A program made the position numbers and the translations under genes. Under the pieces are notes generated by a model. It did no database searches, had not been told where the DNA came from, and worked only from the letters and a program-made list of their open reading frames with translations. Shown piece after piece: positions 1-8,066 of a stretch of DNA of 64,000 bases (within the stretch, counting starts at the first letter, position 1; each line of letters opens with the position of its first letter). The stretch spans positions 23,952 to 87,951 of the forward strand of contig RAYE01000017.1 in the NCBI GenBank assembly GCA_003612285.1, read 5' to 3'. The DNA comes from a bacterium D16-51 (GTDB lineage Bacteria > Bacillota > Clostridia > Lachnospirales > Lachnospiraceae).

Positions 1-2
1 GG

Positions 3-374
3 AATAAGAATATAGCGGCGGTTTCCCAGGATGGCGTTGTCCGTACAAAGAAATCAGGCTATGTAAGGATTACTGCCGTCGGTGAAAATGGATATAAAGG
101 CTCCGTCGTAGTACATGTCCTAAAAGCTCCCTACCGATTTGAAGTTAGGCCGAAAAAGCCTGTTTTAACGGCAGGGCAGACAAAGCAAATTCGTTATGTC
201 CTGCCTGCAGGCTGCTGTGCAACAAAGGCACGTTATAAAAGCAGTAATACGTCCATTGCAACGGTTTCTTCTAATGGAATGATCCGGACAAAGAAGCCTG
301 GGAGCTGCACCATTACAGTGACGCTTTATAATGGGAAGAAACAGAAAATTACGGTAACAGTAAAGAATAACTGA
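3..374 (+). CDS. C-terminal part of a Big_2 (Ig-like) surface protein, cut by the window edge
   Basis: An open frame runs from the window edge to a TGA at 372-374, so only the C-terminal ~123 residues are visible. They hold the end of one and the whole of a second bacterial Ig-like (Big_2) domain: 'IAAVSQDGVVRTKKSG' and 'SSNTSIATVSSNGMIRTKK' followed by 'ITVTVK', the usual pattern of these folds. Big_2 domains are stalk or adhesion modules of secreted and wall-associated proteins. The upstream function cannot be known. The same domain type occurs in the proteins at 4684, 8833 and 18741, so it is a common surface module in this genome. Confidence 0.8.
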   Translation, partial: NKNIAAVSQDGVVRTKKSGYVRITAVGENGYKGSVVVHVLKAPYRFEVRPKKPVLTAGQTKQIRYVLPAGCCATKARYKSSNTSIATVSSNGMIRTKKPGSCTITVTLYNGKKQKITVTVKNN

Positions 375-426
375 TAAAGAAGCTGAAGCAATTGTTGGCA
401 ATCTTTATAATAGTGAGGGAAGTGGA

Positions 427-1362
427 ATGATAGGAAACAGATTGAAAAAAGCCTGTTTATTCCTGCTCTTTGTTTTGGGCATCTGCTTTTGCGGATGCTC
501 TGCAGAGGAGGTTTTGCAGGAACAGGGGATACAGGTTCGGGAAAAAGATGCGGAGGCTGCAGATGATTTAGATAAGATACCTGATTTTTCAGGGGAGGCC
601 TACATAGAAATAGGGGATAATATTCCTGATTTTGATAAAAAAGATATGACGGAAAAATCCTTTGAGAAATATAGCCCGTTAGATTCCCTGGGACGATGCA
701 AAACGGCATATGCCAATATTGGGCAGGATATTATGCCAACAGAAAAACGGGAGGAGATTGGCGGGGTACATCCTTCCGGCTGGCACAGCGTAAGGTATAA
801 CTGTGTAGAAGGGAGATATCTTTATAACCGCTGCCATTTGATTGGTTTTCAGCTTGCCGGTGAAAATGCCAATAAAAAGAACCTGATTACAGGGACGCGC
901 TATATGAATGTGGATGGGATGCTTCCTTTTGAGAATAAGGTGGCGGAATATGTTAAGGAAACAGACAACCATGTTTTATATCGTGTTACTCCGGTTTATG
1001 AAGGGGATGAACTGGTGGCAAGGGGCGTCAGGATGGAGGCGTATTCTGTAGAAGATAAAGGGAAGGGCGTCTGTTTTGATGTCTTTGTCTATAACAGCCA
1101 GCCAGGCGTGGAGATTGATTATGCAACAGGTGAAAGCTGCCTGGAAGGTAAATCCCCAAAGAAAGCGGAAAAGGTGGCAGGAAACAACAGAGATAATAAA
1201 GCACAGAAATTTGTGCTAAATACAAATACTAAAAAATTCCATCTTCCATCTTGCCCTAGTGCAGAGGATACGAAAAAAGAAAATAAAAAGATTCTGACAG
1301 GGACGAGGGCAGAACTGGAAGAAAAAGGATATGAGGCATGTGGGCGCTGCCTGAAAAAGTGA
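427..1362 (+). CDS. Secreted DNA/RNA non-specific endonuclease, lipoprotein
   Basis: 311 residues, matching the EndA/NucA-like non-specific nuclease family. The N-terminus is basic plus hydrophobic and runs into a Cys-rich stretch (Cys20, 22, 24), so it is probably a lipoprotein attached near Cys24. The catalytic region has 'YNRCHLIGFQL' (about 132-142), the counterpart of the DRGH motif with His136 as general base, then the Asn-rich 'NANKKNLITGTRYMN' that binds the metal. The last ~45 residues carry a separate Cys motif ('FHLPSC' and 'CGRC'), an Ada-like metal-binding tail common in such proteins. Likely role is extracellular nucleic acid degradation or DNA uptake. It starts 52 bp after the Big_2 gene and may share its transcript. 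Confidence 0.85.
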   Translation: MIGNRLKKACLFLLFVLGICFCGCSAEEVLQEQGIQVREKDAEAADDLDKIPDFSGEAYIEIGDNIPDFDKKDMTEKSFEKYSPLDSLGRCKTAYANIGQDIMPTEKREEIGGVHPSGWHSVRYNCVEGRYLYNRCHLIGFQLAGENANKKNLITGTRYMNVDGMLPFENKVAEYVKETDNHVLYRVTPVYEGDELVARGVRMEAYSVEDKGKGVCFDVFVYNSQPGVEIDYATGESCLEGKSPKKAEKVAGNNRDNKAQKFVLNTNTKKFHLPSCPSAEDTKKENKKILTGTRAELEEKGYEACGRCLKK

Positions 1363-1370
1363 AAAAATAC

Positions 1371-1399
1371 TTGACATTTGTATGGCAGTGTGATAGAGT
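1371..1399 (+). promoter_or_regulatory. Promoter of rplJL
   Basis: Perfect -35 TTGACA at 1371-1376, 17-bp spacer, -10 TAGAGT at 1394-1399 preceded by an extended-minus-10 TG. It begins just past the nuclease stop codon and drives the L10 leader and rplJL. Confidence 0.75.
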
Positions 1400-1424
1400 A
1401 AGAAAGGTTTTGCAAAAGCAAGCC

Positions 1425-1505
1425 TACACTGCCGTAGACAGCAGGTGCCGGTAAACCGGCATAAGGAGAACCGCCTGCCGAGGAAGATAGAATTATTGTA
1501 CGAAT
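1425..1505 (+). promoter_or_regulatory. Ribosomal protein L10 leader
   Basis: Contains the hallmark elements of the L10 leader (Rfam L10_leader): 'CACTGCCGTAGACAGCAGG', a GCCGGTAAACCGGC hairpin, and 'AAGGAGAACCGCCTGCCG'. In Firmicutes L10 (with L7/L12) binds this RNA and represses its own synthesis. It lies between a strong promoter and an intrinsic terminator (1512-1541) upstream of rplJ, an arrangement suited to attenuation. Confidence 0.88.
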
Positions 1506-1511
1506 TTTATG

Positions 1512-1541
1512 CCTCCCTGTTTACGTGCGGGGAGGTTTTTT
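1512..1541 (+). terminator. Attenuator terminator of the L10 leader
   Basis: Stem CCTCCC/GGGAGG with loop and a run of six T. It sits 107 bp before rplJ, so it can only act on the leader transcript. This supports regulated read-through into rplJL. Confidence 0.75.
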
Positions 1542-1648
1542 GATGTGCATGGAAAAGGATTGTCTGATTTACAGGCAGCTATTCTTTTCGGTACTGATAC
1601 AGGCAGTGATGAAATTATGGGGATAACCCAGGAAAGGAGATTTCACTC

Positions 1649-2149
1649 ATGGCAAAAGTTGAATTAAAGCAGCCTATCGTTGACGAAATTAAGGCTAAAG
1701 TTGATGGCGCTGCAACAGTTGTATTAGTTGATTACCGTGGGCTTACGGTAGAACAGGATACAAGGCTTCGTAAGAACCTCAGAGAGGCAGGGTGTGAGTA
1801 CAAAGTGTACAAAAACACATTGATGAAGCGCGCATTTGAGGGAACGGATTTTGCGCAGTTGGATGAGCTTTTAGATGGTCCGTCTTCTATTGCGATTTCT
1901 ATGGAAGATGCTACTGCGCCGATCAGGATTCTGAACGATATGGCAAGGGAAGCAGAGGCATTGCAGTTTAAGGGCGCTGTCGTAGAAGGTAATTTCTATG
2001 ATGAAGCTGGTGTTAAGTCACTTGCAAGCATTCCTTCCAGAGAGGAACTTATTTCCAAGTTGCTTGGTTCTTTACAGTCACCTATTACAAATCTTGCCCG
2101 TGTTCTTAACCAGATTGCGAAAAAGGGTGATGGTGCAGCAGAAGCTTAG
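1649..2149 (+). CDS. rplJ: Large-subunit ribosomal protein L10 (uL10)
   Basis: 166 residues, the normal length. 'MAKVELKQPIVDEIKAKVDG' with 'VLVDYRGLTVEQ' and 'YKVYKNTLMKRA' is the conserved N-terminal globular domain. The C-terminal helix ('LLGSLQSPITNLARVLNQI') is the docking site for L7/L12 dimers. L10 forms the base of the ribosomal stalk that recruits elongation factors. Ribosome binding site AAAGGAGA lies 8 bp before the ATG. It is controlled through the L10 leader and followed by rplL. rplK and rplA are not upstream, unlike the common order. Confidence 0.97.
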   Translation: MAKVELKQPIVDEIKAKVDGAATVVLVDYRGLTVEQDTRLRKNLREAGCEYKVYKNTLMKRAFEGTDFAQLDELLDGPSSIAISMEDATAPIRILNDMAREAEALQFKGAVVEGNFYDEAGVKSLASIPSREELISKLLGSLQSPITNLARVLNQIAKKGDGAAEA

Positions 2150-2259
2150 GTATTGCCTGGGGTAATTGCTGGCAGTTCTTTGGGATGGCCGGAATGATAT
2201 AAAGACCGTATACAGGGTCGCGGCCGCAGGAAAATTAATTTATATGGAGGTATAATAAA

Positions 2260-2625
2260 ATGACTACTCAGGAATTTATTGATGCTATTAAAGGCATGAC
2301 AGTGTTAGAATTAAATGATTTAGTAAAGGCTTGTGAAGAGGAGTTTGGCGTATCTGCAGCAGCAGGTGTTGTTGTGGCAGCAGCAGGCGGGGCAGCTGAA
2401 GGCGCAGCAGAAAAGGATGAGTTCGATGTAGAACTTACTGAAGTTGGTCCAAACAAGGTTAAGGTAATTAAGGTTGTACGTGAAGTAACTGGTCTTGGGC
2501 TGAAAGAAGCGAAGGAAGTTGTTGACGGCGCTCCTAAGGTTGTAAAAGAAGGCGCTTCTAAGGAAGAGGCTGAAGATATTAAGGCTAAACTTGAAGGCGA
2601 AGGCGCTAAGGTTACTCTTAAATAA
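2260..2625 (+). CDS. rplL: Large-subunit ribosomal protein L7/L12 (bL12)
   Basis: 121 residues. N-terminal dimerisation helices ('[19 protein letters not shown]'), an Ala/Gly-rich hinge (about 35-50), and the C-terminal factor-binding domain with '[18 protein letters not shown]' and '[12 protein letters not shown]'. It forms the multimeric ribosomal stalk and activates GTPase factors. Ribosome binding site GGAGG lies upstream of the ATG. A strong terminator follows, and rpoB is not downstream, so rplJL is a two-gene unit here. Confidence 0.97.
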   Translation: MTTQEFIDAIKGMTVLELNDLVKACEEEFGVSAAAGVVVAAAGGAAEGAAEKDEFDVELTEVGPNKVKVIKVVREVTGLGLKEAKEVVDGAPKVVKEGASKEEAEDIKAKLEGEGAKVTLK

Positions 2626-2652
2626 TAGAGATTTATTCTCGCGATATACGAT

Positions 2653-2685
2653 AAAAAGGGCGCTGCATGGGCAGCGTCCCTTTTT
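2653..2685 (+). terminator. Terminator of rplJL
   Basis: Stem GGGCGCTGC/GCAGCGTCCC with tetraloop ATGG, A-run before and T5 after. Being A/T flanked on both sides it may also stop the convergent gene at 2761. Confidence 0.85.
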
Positions 2686-2760
2686 GGTGCGATAGGAAAT
2701 TGCTGTAATCGTGGGCGGTATACCAGCAAAAACGAAGCCTTTTGGCTGGCTTTATGCATG

Positions 2761-3519
2761 TTAAGGGAAAAAACGGGACAGGACTTTTGCAATACCGTCA
2801 TTTTCGTTGCTGTCCGTAACTTCATTTGCTGCTGCTTTGACTTCTTCGGCGGCATTGCCCATAGCAACGCCATAACCACAATGGGTAATCATTTCAATAT
2901 CATTTTGGTCGTCGCCAAAGACGAGTATATCATTCAGTGAAATACCCGTTCTTTGGGTGAGATACCGAATGGCATCCAGTTTGCCGGCAGTTTTATTATA
3001 AAAAGCGTATCGGTTTTCACCACGGTAGCGGAGTTTACAGCACTGGCATTTTTGGGCAATTTTGTCAGCTATGCTTTCATCAGGGAGTTCTGCAACTATT
3101 TTGTTTCCTGGATAGGGAAAGGGATTTTCGAGGGAAAAGCAGCAGTCATTTTTTCCTTTTATGGAATTTCGGGGATAACGGTATAGTCTTTTGGCTGTAG
3201 GGATTGCAATATGTGTAGTACAATGATATTTTTGAAGTTCTTTAATAATGGCATTTGTGGTTTCAACATTCATTGCATTGGAATAGATTAAAGAGCCTTT
3301 TTCATAGACCAGTGTACCGTCTGTGAGGATTTGGTACTTTGCATGCAGGGCTTTTGCAAAGGGCATTGCGCCTCCAAGGTAGCGTGCTGTGGCAATTGCA
3401 GATGGGATGCCGGAATTTCTGCATTGGGTGAAGGCTTCTACCGTAGCTTTAGAAATAGTTTTATCGTTTTTTAAGGCAGTCCCATCTAAATCGGTGATAA
3501 TAAGTTTTGGCTGAAACAT
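2761..3519 (-). CDS. Cof-type HAD-IIB family phosphatase
   Basis: 252 residues of the Cof/YwpJ class of cytosolic sugar-phosphate or cofactor phosphatases. Motif I 'ITDLDGTALKND' at the N-terminus holds the nucleophile Asp. The C2B cap lies between, and motif IV 'VFGDDQNDIEMI' with 'GVAMGNAAEEVKAAA' lies near the C-terminus. Ribosome binding site GGGAGGGG precedes the ATG. Convergent with rplJL and separated from them by the terminator. Substrate cannot be predicted. A second, only distantly similar member is at 15788. Confidence 0.9.
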   Translation of the reverse strand: MFQPKLIITDLDGTALKNDKTISKATVEAFTQCRNSGIPSAIATARYLGGAMPFAKALHAKYQILTDGTLVYEKGSLIYSNAMNVETTNAIIKELQKYHCTTHIAIPTAKRLYRYPRNSIKGKNDCCFSLENPFPYPGNKIVAELPDESIADKIAQKCQCCKLRYRGENRYAFYNKTAGKLDAIRYLTQRTGISLNDILVFGDDQNDIEMITHCGYGVAMGNAAEEVKAAANEVTDSNENDGIAKVLSRFFP

Positions 3520-3592
3520 AAACCCCTCCCATTGTATTCAATCGTAACAGATGATACAGTAAATGGTATCAGAAGAGAAGGGGGAAGTCAAA

Positions 3593-3754
3593 TTAATGAT
3601 GCTTTTTTTTCTGGGAAGAGGGGCATTTTTTAGCACAGGCTTTGTCTAAAATAGCAGAGACTTCATCCCAGGAACGTTTCAGGCAGAGGGCTTTCCGGTT
3701 TAAAGGGATGTTGCATTGCAGACAGCGGGCAAGTTTGTTGTTGCAGCAGGACAT
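3593..3754 (-). CDS. Small Cys-rich protein, 53 residues, unknown
   Basis: A short frame with a near-perfect ribosome binding site (AAGGAGGTG, 6 bp before ATG). The product starts 'MSCCNNKLARCLQCNIPLN', has seven Cys (pairs CC, CxxC and CAKKC), and ends in a Lys/His-rich tail 'KKKHH'. No signal peptide or membrane segment. The Cys spacing suggests metal binding, by inference only. It lies on the same strand just upstream of the HAD gene (73 bp gap) and may be co-transcribed with it. I do not recognise the family. Confidence 0.6.
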   Translation of the reverse strand: MSCCNNKLARCLQCNIPLNRKALCLKRSWDEVSAILDKACAKKCPSSQKKKHH

Positions 3755-3893
3755 TTTTTCACCTCCTTAGCAGTTTTTTGGTACGGATAAGTTGTTTATA
3801 GTTTATATTGCACGTCGGATAGATTTACAGTTATAGTATATGCGAAAACAATCTAAAGGGTGCTTATTGCTATAGCGCAGGAATGAGGTAAAT

Positions 3894-4667
3894 ATGGAGA
3901 GAGGCAGAGAAGTAGTTTTAATTACGGGTGCAGCCAGCGGGATAGGATTTGCTCTTGCAAAACGCTTTAGGGAAGAGGGATATTTTTTAATCATTACTTC
4001 TTCTTCCAGGAAAAGGCTGCAGCAGGCAGCAATAGAGCTCCGGGAAACTGTACGGGGAAGAAAGAATGGGATAGCAGTAATCTGCCAGGATTTAAGTTTG
4101 CCGGATGCTGCCAGTAAGTTATATGGGCAAATAAAGAGAAAGGGGATAAAAGTTGATATTCTTGTCAATAATGCCGGGGTAGGGATGCTTGGTGAAGCTG
4201 CTGAAAATAATATGGAAAAGCTGGATCAGATGATCCAGGTGAATATAAGGGCGCTTACACAGTTGTGTACATTGTTTTTACATGATATGTACCAGAGGGG
4301 CAGTGGAAAAATTTTGAATGTGGCATCTGTTGGGGCCTTTCAGCCGGGGCCGTATACCGCTTCCTATTATGCCAGTAAGGCATATGTGGCAAGCTATAGC
4401 AGGGCAATACGTCATGAAGCAGCAGGAAAAGGGATACAGGTGTGTACATTGTATCCTGGGACGACCCGTACAGACTTTTTCAGGAGGGCAGGAGGAGAAA
4501 CACCTTTTTGGGCAATGTCTGCAGATAAGGTGGCACATATTGCATATTTGGGGCTTAGAAAAAACAGGGAGATAATTGTACCTGGAATACTGAACAGGCT
4601 GATTCGTCTGATACCGGTAAAAATTAAATTAAAAGCAGTAGCATTCATTAAAAAAGGGCATCCGTAA
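3894..4667 (+). CDS. Short-chain dehydrogenase/reductase
   Basis: 257 residues, classical SDR. Cofactor motif 'TGAASGIG' at 11-18, 'NNAG' at 92-95, catalytic Ser145, and the YxxxK motif Tyr158-Lys162 ('YYASK'). The C-terminus is hydrophobic and basic, as in the DltE/YqjQ-like SDR group that acts on lipids or ketones. NAD(P)-dependent oxidoreductase in the cytosol; substrate unknown. Its last codons overlap the terminator of the convergent CotH gene. It stands alone between two opposite-strand genes. Confidence 0.88.
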   Translation: MERGREVVLITGAASGIGFALAKRFREEGYFLIITSSSRKRLQQAAIELRETVRGRKNGIAVICQDLSLPDAASKLYGQIKRKGIKVDILVNNAGVGMLGEAAENNMEKLDQMIQVNIRALTQLCTLFLHDMYQRGSGKILNVASVGAFQPGPYTASYYASKAYVASYSRAIRHEAAGKGIQVCTLYPGTTRTDFFRRAGGETPFWAMSADKVAHIAYLGLRKNREIIVPGILNRLIRLIPVKIKLKAVAFIKKGHP

Positions 4668-4679
4668 AACGGATGCCCC
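4650..4679 (-). terminator. Terminator of the CotH gene, inside the SDR 3' end
   Basis: Stem GGGCATCCG/CGGATGCCC with the T6 run on the minus strand at 4650-4655. It serves the minus-strand gene ending at 4684 and overlaps the last six codons of the SDR gene. Confidence 0.75.
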
Positions 4680-4683
4680 CGTA

Positions 4684-7600
4684 TTATTTAAACATTTTTT
4701 GATATTGCTTCTTTTTTCCTTTTGGCACAGAAAGAACCATTTTTTTTGGCGTTCCTTTGATTGCATTCTTTCCAACTTTTTTTAGTTTCGTTGTTAGAAT
4801 TTTTAGTTTTTTTAGATTTGAACAACCGTAAAATGCTTTTGGCTTGATAGTTGTTACATTTTTACCGATCGTTACGGATGCCAGTTTTTTGCAATTTGCG
4901 AATCCGCCAACAGAAACAACTTTGTATGCCACATTTTGTTCTGTTACTGTAGAAGGAATTGCAATTTTCTTTATTTTTCTATCGGTAGTTCCAATGCATT
5001 GTACTTCGCTTTTTTTACCCGTTTTTGTTACCTTATATTTTAATTTGCCTGTAGTAAAAATATCGCCTTTTTTCAATGGCTTTGTTGATTTTCCAGTTAC
5101 GGTAACTTTACAGGTTTTCAGGCCAAATTCGTAATCATATAAAATGACTAAGGCAGTTCCTTCTGAAACACCATAGATATAGCCGCAATCGTTTACCTTG
5201 GCGATAGCTTCATCTGAAGAGGCAAACGTAATTGAGCGGTATGTTATTGCGTCTTCTGGGGTATATACTACCTGTGCCTGCATATATTCCCCTTCTTTTA
5301 TTGTAATTTCTTTTGGGGTTAAATCCAGTGACTTTAAGCCTATATAATCGGATACAACGTGGACAGTGAAGCTTGCTGTTGTGCCGTTTTCCGTTGTTGC
5401 TGTAATTACAGCATCGCCTATTTTGTCCTTTGCATTCAGTGCCCTTCCTTCATATATGGTGGCAATTGATTCATCGCTGCTCTTCCAGGTGATCTCGCCG
5501 GTATATGCATCAAATGGTATAACGCAGTATTGGAGCGTTCTGTCATCATACCGGGTCATATAGATATCCTGCTGTGCAAACGCAATTTTCTGAACTTCTG
5601 TATCTTTGCTGCGCTTTTGGTATTTTGCAGTGGCTGTCATATTCTGGGTGATTTCCATATCTTCTTTTAACTGGATTTCTTTCCCATCTTCCCCTTTAAC
5701 AAACCAGCCGCGGAAAACATAACCATCCTTTTGTGGAGGTACCGGAAGGGAATCATGGTTTAGCAGCATATCCCCCTTTTCCACTGTCAGAGTGGTAAAT
5801 GGAGTATCGCCGATTTGCAGGGTGACTGTATAGAATGTTTTCTTTAATTCATCCAGATGGCTGTCAATCCATTCTGCGCGTTCTGTAACCCATTTTTTAA
5901 GGCGTTCTACTTCACTTTCATAGGTGATTTCTAAATTATCCTCTTCTGCCAGAGCTGCTGCCAGCTGTTGTTCATTGCCATCCCATGCAACTGAAAATTG
6001 CTTATCGGGGTGCAGGGCATCTACCCACCACCAGTCACTGCCATTGTCACTGTATTTTCCCCAGATTCCATAATTATATTTTTGGGAAGCATATAGTTTT
6101 TGGGAATATTTATCAATCTGCCCGCCGTCTCTGCTGGCTTCTAAGAGCTGCTTTTTAATGGCCGGCCAGCGTTCTATTGCCCTTTGGTAAAATACCGGGT
6201 CTTTAAATAAGCGTTTAAACCAGGTGTTGCTGCTTAATACAAAACCTTCGCAATGGTTTTTTGCATACTCTGTCGCGCCCCATGCAACAAAATCAAAATC
6301 CCATAGAGGTCCCCAATATAATTTACCGTTTCTTTTCTTATAAAGATATGTACTTGTCGAGCCAAATGCGTCGCCGTTTTTGGAAATTTCCTGAATCCAG
6401 TAATAATCAATAGCAGCATCAATATCCATATATTCCTGATAAGGAATACCATTCTTATCTTTAAAATCTGTGCCATAAATAGCACTTTCGGTATTTTTTA
6501 CATAGTTTGTTATATAATTAAGCTGTGCTTCGTTTGTATAGCCGTCAAAAGAAGGGCTTTCGATTAAAAAGCGGTTGCCTTCATCTGTTTCAATTACCGG
6601 CTGGTTTTCATCGCCATATGGGAACATGGACAGAAGATAGCCGCCCGAAATGGTTTTTTCATCGACAGCATTTTTGGTGCTTTCATCTTTTTCCAGATCA
6701 TCTATATTTACACGGCTTTTGCCAACACGCACCTGTTCACATAAATAGTAGCTGCCCAGATATTCCTGGTTCATAATTACATTGACAAATTCACATTGTG
6801 GTGTAAACTCCATCCCGAGGGCATCTCCAAGCCAGTAGGTCATTTTATTGCGAAGCATGGAAACATCATAGTAATTTGCTAGAAGAATCCAATGCTTATT
6901 TGCCCCCATTCCCAGAAAGTCCTGTTTTTGTTCCAGTTTAAACTTATAAGGTTTTTTTTGCGCGGACCAGGTAGAATTACCACGGCCCCTAATATAGTCA
7001 AGCTGATAAGTCCCAGACTGGCATTTGTCTTTTGTATATTCTGGCTGGTAGCCTTCAGGGACAGTTAAAGTAACGTCTCCATAACATTCCGTATCGTGCT
7101 GGGAGTCCCCATTCATTTCAATAATGGTACCAAGTTTTTCGTCAAGGTTAAATTCTACAACAGGGATATCGCTTTTAATGAAAGTGATGGAACGCATGGC
7201 CAGTTTTAAAGGACCTTGCTCCTTTGTGATAACCTGGAAGCTCAGAGTATGCTTTCCTGTGATTTTCTCTTTGGACAGGTTGATGCAGCGGTTTTTAACG
7301 GTTGTCCAAACTCCTTTTTTCTTCTGCCTTGCAAGTTTAACGGTTGTAAAAGGCTGGCTGTTTCCATCCAGATAAAATGCCAGTTCAATATCTTTCCTGC
7401 GTTCCGCGATTGCGTCAATCATCAGGTAGTCGGCCTGTTCATTTTCAAAATCGTAAGATTCGCCAAACTGGAACCGGGCGCTTGTATATGCCGCTGCATC
7501 CCCGGAAATAATGACTCCCCCAAAGTCTTCATTTGCTTCCAGCTGGACCGATTTGTCAGTTACAGTAAATTTGCCTTCTTTTAATAATTCCTCTGTCTTT

Positions 7601-7728
7601 TGGCACTCAAATGCTGCTTTTAGTTCTTCTGCTTTTCCTGTTATACCAGGTAAAAATGGTATAATAGAAAAAAATAGGAACGCTATTGCAGCAATCCTTA
7701 CGGATAACCGTATTCTTTTTTCCCTCAT
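4684..7728 (-). CDS. Large secreted CotH-kinase-like surface protein with Big_2 and leucine-rich repeats
   Basis: 1014 residues. A basic/hydrophobic signal segment (about 1-32) is followed by a beta-rich, carbohydrate-binding-like region (40-185). A CotH domain (about 195-590) contains 'RGRGNSTW' at 247-254, 'KKPYKFKLEQ', and 'WGPLWDFDF', the active-site region of CotH protein kinases. An InlB/Flg_new-type beta repeat follows ('DGYVFRGWFVKGEDG', about 650-720), then Big_2 domains (about 720-880) and a BspA-like LRR_5 tail ('AFYGCSNLKKLKI'). CotH domains in spore-coat proteins and cellulosomal components are linked to phosphorylation or carbohydrate binding. Here it is probably a cell-surface protein. 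No LPXTG motif is seen. Confidence 0.88.
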   Translation of the reverse strand: MREKRIRLSVRIAAIAFLFFSIIPFLPGITGKAEELKAAFECQKTEELLKEGKFTVTDKSVQLEANEDFGGVIISGDAAAYTSARFQFGESYDFENEQADYLMIDAIAERRKDIELAFYLDGNSQPFTTVKLARQKKKGVWTTVKNRCINLSKEKITGKHTLSFQVITKEQGPLKLAMRSITFIKSDIPVVEFNLDEKLGTIIEMNGDSQHDTECYGDVTLTVPEGYQPEYTKDKCQSGTYQLDYIRGRGNSTWSAQKKPYKFKLEQKQDFLGMGANKHWILLANYYDVSMLRNKMTYWLGDALGMEFTPQCEFVNVIMNQEYLGSYYLCEQVRVGKSRVNIDDLEKDESTKNAVDEKTISGGYLLSMFPYGDENQPVIETDEGNRFLIESPSFDGYTNEAQLNYITNYVKNTESAIYGTDFKDKNGIPYQEYMDIDAAIDYYWIQEISKNGDAFGSTSTYLYKKRNGKLYWGPLWDFDFVAWGATEYAKNHCEGFVLSSNTWFKRLFKDPVFYQRAIERWPAIKKQLLEASRDGGQIDKYSQKLYASQKYNYGIWGKYSDNGSDWWWVDALHPDKQFSVAWDGNEQQLAAALAEEDNLEITYESEVERLKKWVTERAEWIDSHLDELKKTFYTVTLQIGDTPFTTLTVEKGDMLLNHDSLPVPPQKDGYVFRGWFVKGEDGKEIQLKEDMEITQNMTATAKYQKRSKDTEVQKIAFAQQDIYMTRYDDRTLQYCVIPFDAYTGEITWKSSDESIATIYEGRALNAKDKIGDAVITATTENGTTASFTVHVVSDYIGLKSLDLTPKEITIKEGEYMQAQVVYTPEDAITYRSITFASSDEAIAKVNDCGYIYGVSEGTALVILYDYEFGLKTCKVTVTGKSTKPLKKGDIFTTGKLKYKVTKTGKKSEVQCIGTTDRKIKKIAIPSTVTEQNVAYKVVSVGGFANCKKLASVTIGKNVTTIKPKAFYGCSNLKKLKILTTKLKKVGKNAIKGTPKKMVLSVPKGKKKQYQKMFK

Positions 7729-7779
7729 AATCCCTCATATCCTTTCTTTTTTTGCATGGTTAATGCTTTCTTTTGGTTT

Positions 7780-7808
7780 ATTGTACCATGATATGAAGGA
7801 AATTACAA
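7780..7808 (-). promoter_or_regulatory. Promoter of the CotH gene
   Basis: On the minus strand, -35 TTGTAA (7803-7808) and -10 TACAAT (7780-7785) with a 17-bp spacer, about 50 bp before the start codon. Confidence 0.5.
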
Positions 7809-7827
7809 CTTTACCAGGAGTATGTAT

Positions 7828-7894
7828 TAGGGTGTGTTTGAAAATTATATTTGTGCAATCTGACGGTTGAAAAGCAATTTTCAGACACACCCTA
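7828..7894. repeat. 67-bp TA-flanked inverted-repeat element (minimal form)
   Basis: Ends are TAGGGTGTGTTTGAAAATT and its complement with one mismatch. The inside holds a CCGTCAGATTGCACAAA segment (minus strand) that is also found inside the 243-bp element at 10274 and the 617-bp element at 13752. It is a miniature member of that family. Each copy begins and ends with TA, as expected for TA target-site duplication (IS630/Tc1-like MITE, inference). Confidence 0.75.
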
Positions 7895-8055
7895 GTACAT
7901 CGTTCAATAATTAACACATAGTTTGGCTTGTCTATTTTACTGATAGCATACACTAAAAGTCCTCAGCGTAGCCCACTACGCCTACGTTTTTTAGTGTATA
8001 CTCTCAAAAAAATATCCTGCGTGAAACTATGAGAAATTAATTGAACGATGCACTA
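7893..8055. repeat. 163-bp inverted-repeat element, second MITE-like family
   Basis: Terminal repeats TAGTACATCGTTCAAT and ATTGAACGATGCACTA extend imperfectly to about 30 bp (…CATAGTTT/AAACTATG…). An inner hairpin is built on CATACACTAAAA/TTTTAGTGTATA. It shares its first TA with the end of the neighbouring 67-bp element, so one element seems to have inserted at the border of the other. No coding capacity. Confidence 0.7.
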
Positions 8056-8066
8056 GAGGAAAGGTT

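Noticed and set aside
2268..2879. 203-codon minus-strand frame opposite rplL
   Set aside because: It is the antisense of rplL; its Ala/Pro/Ser-rich product reflects rplL codons and it has no ribosome binding site.
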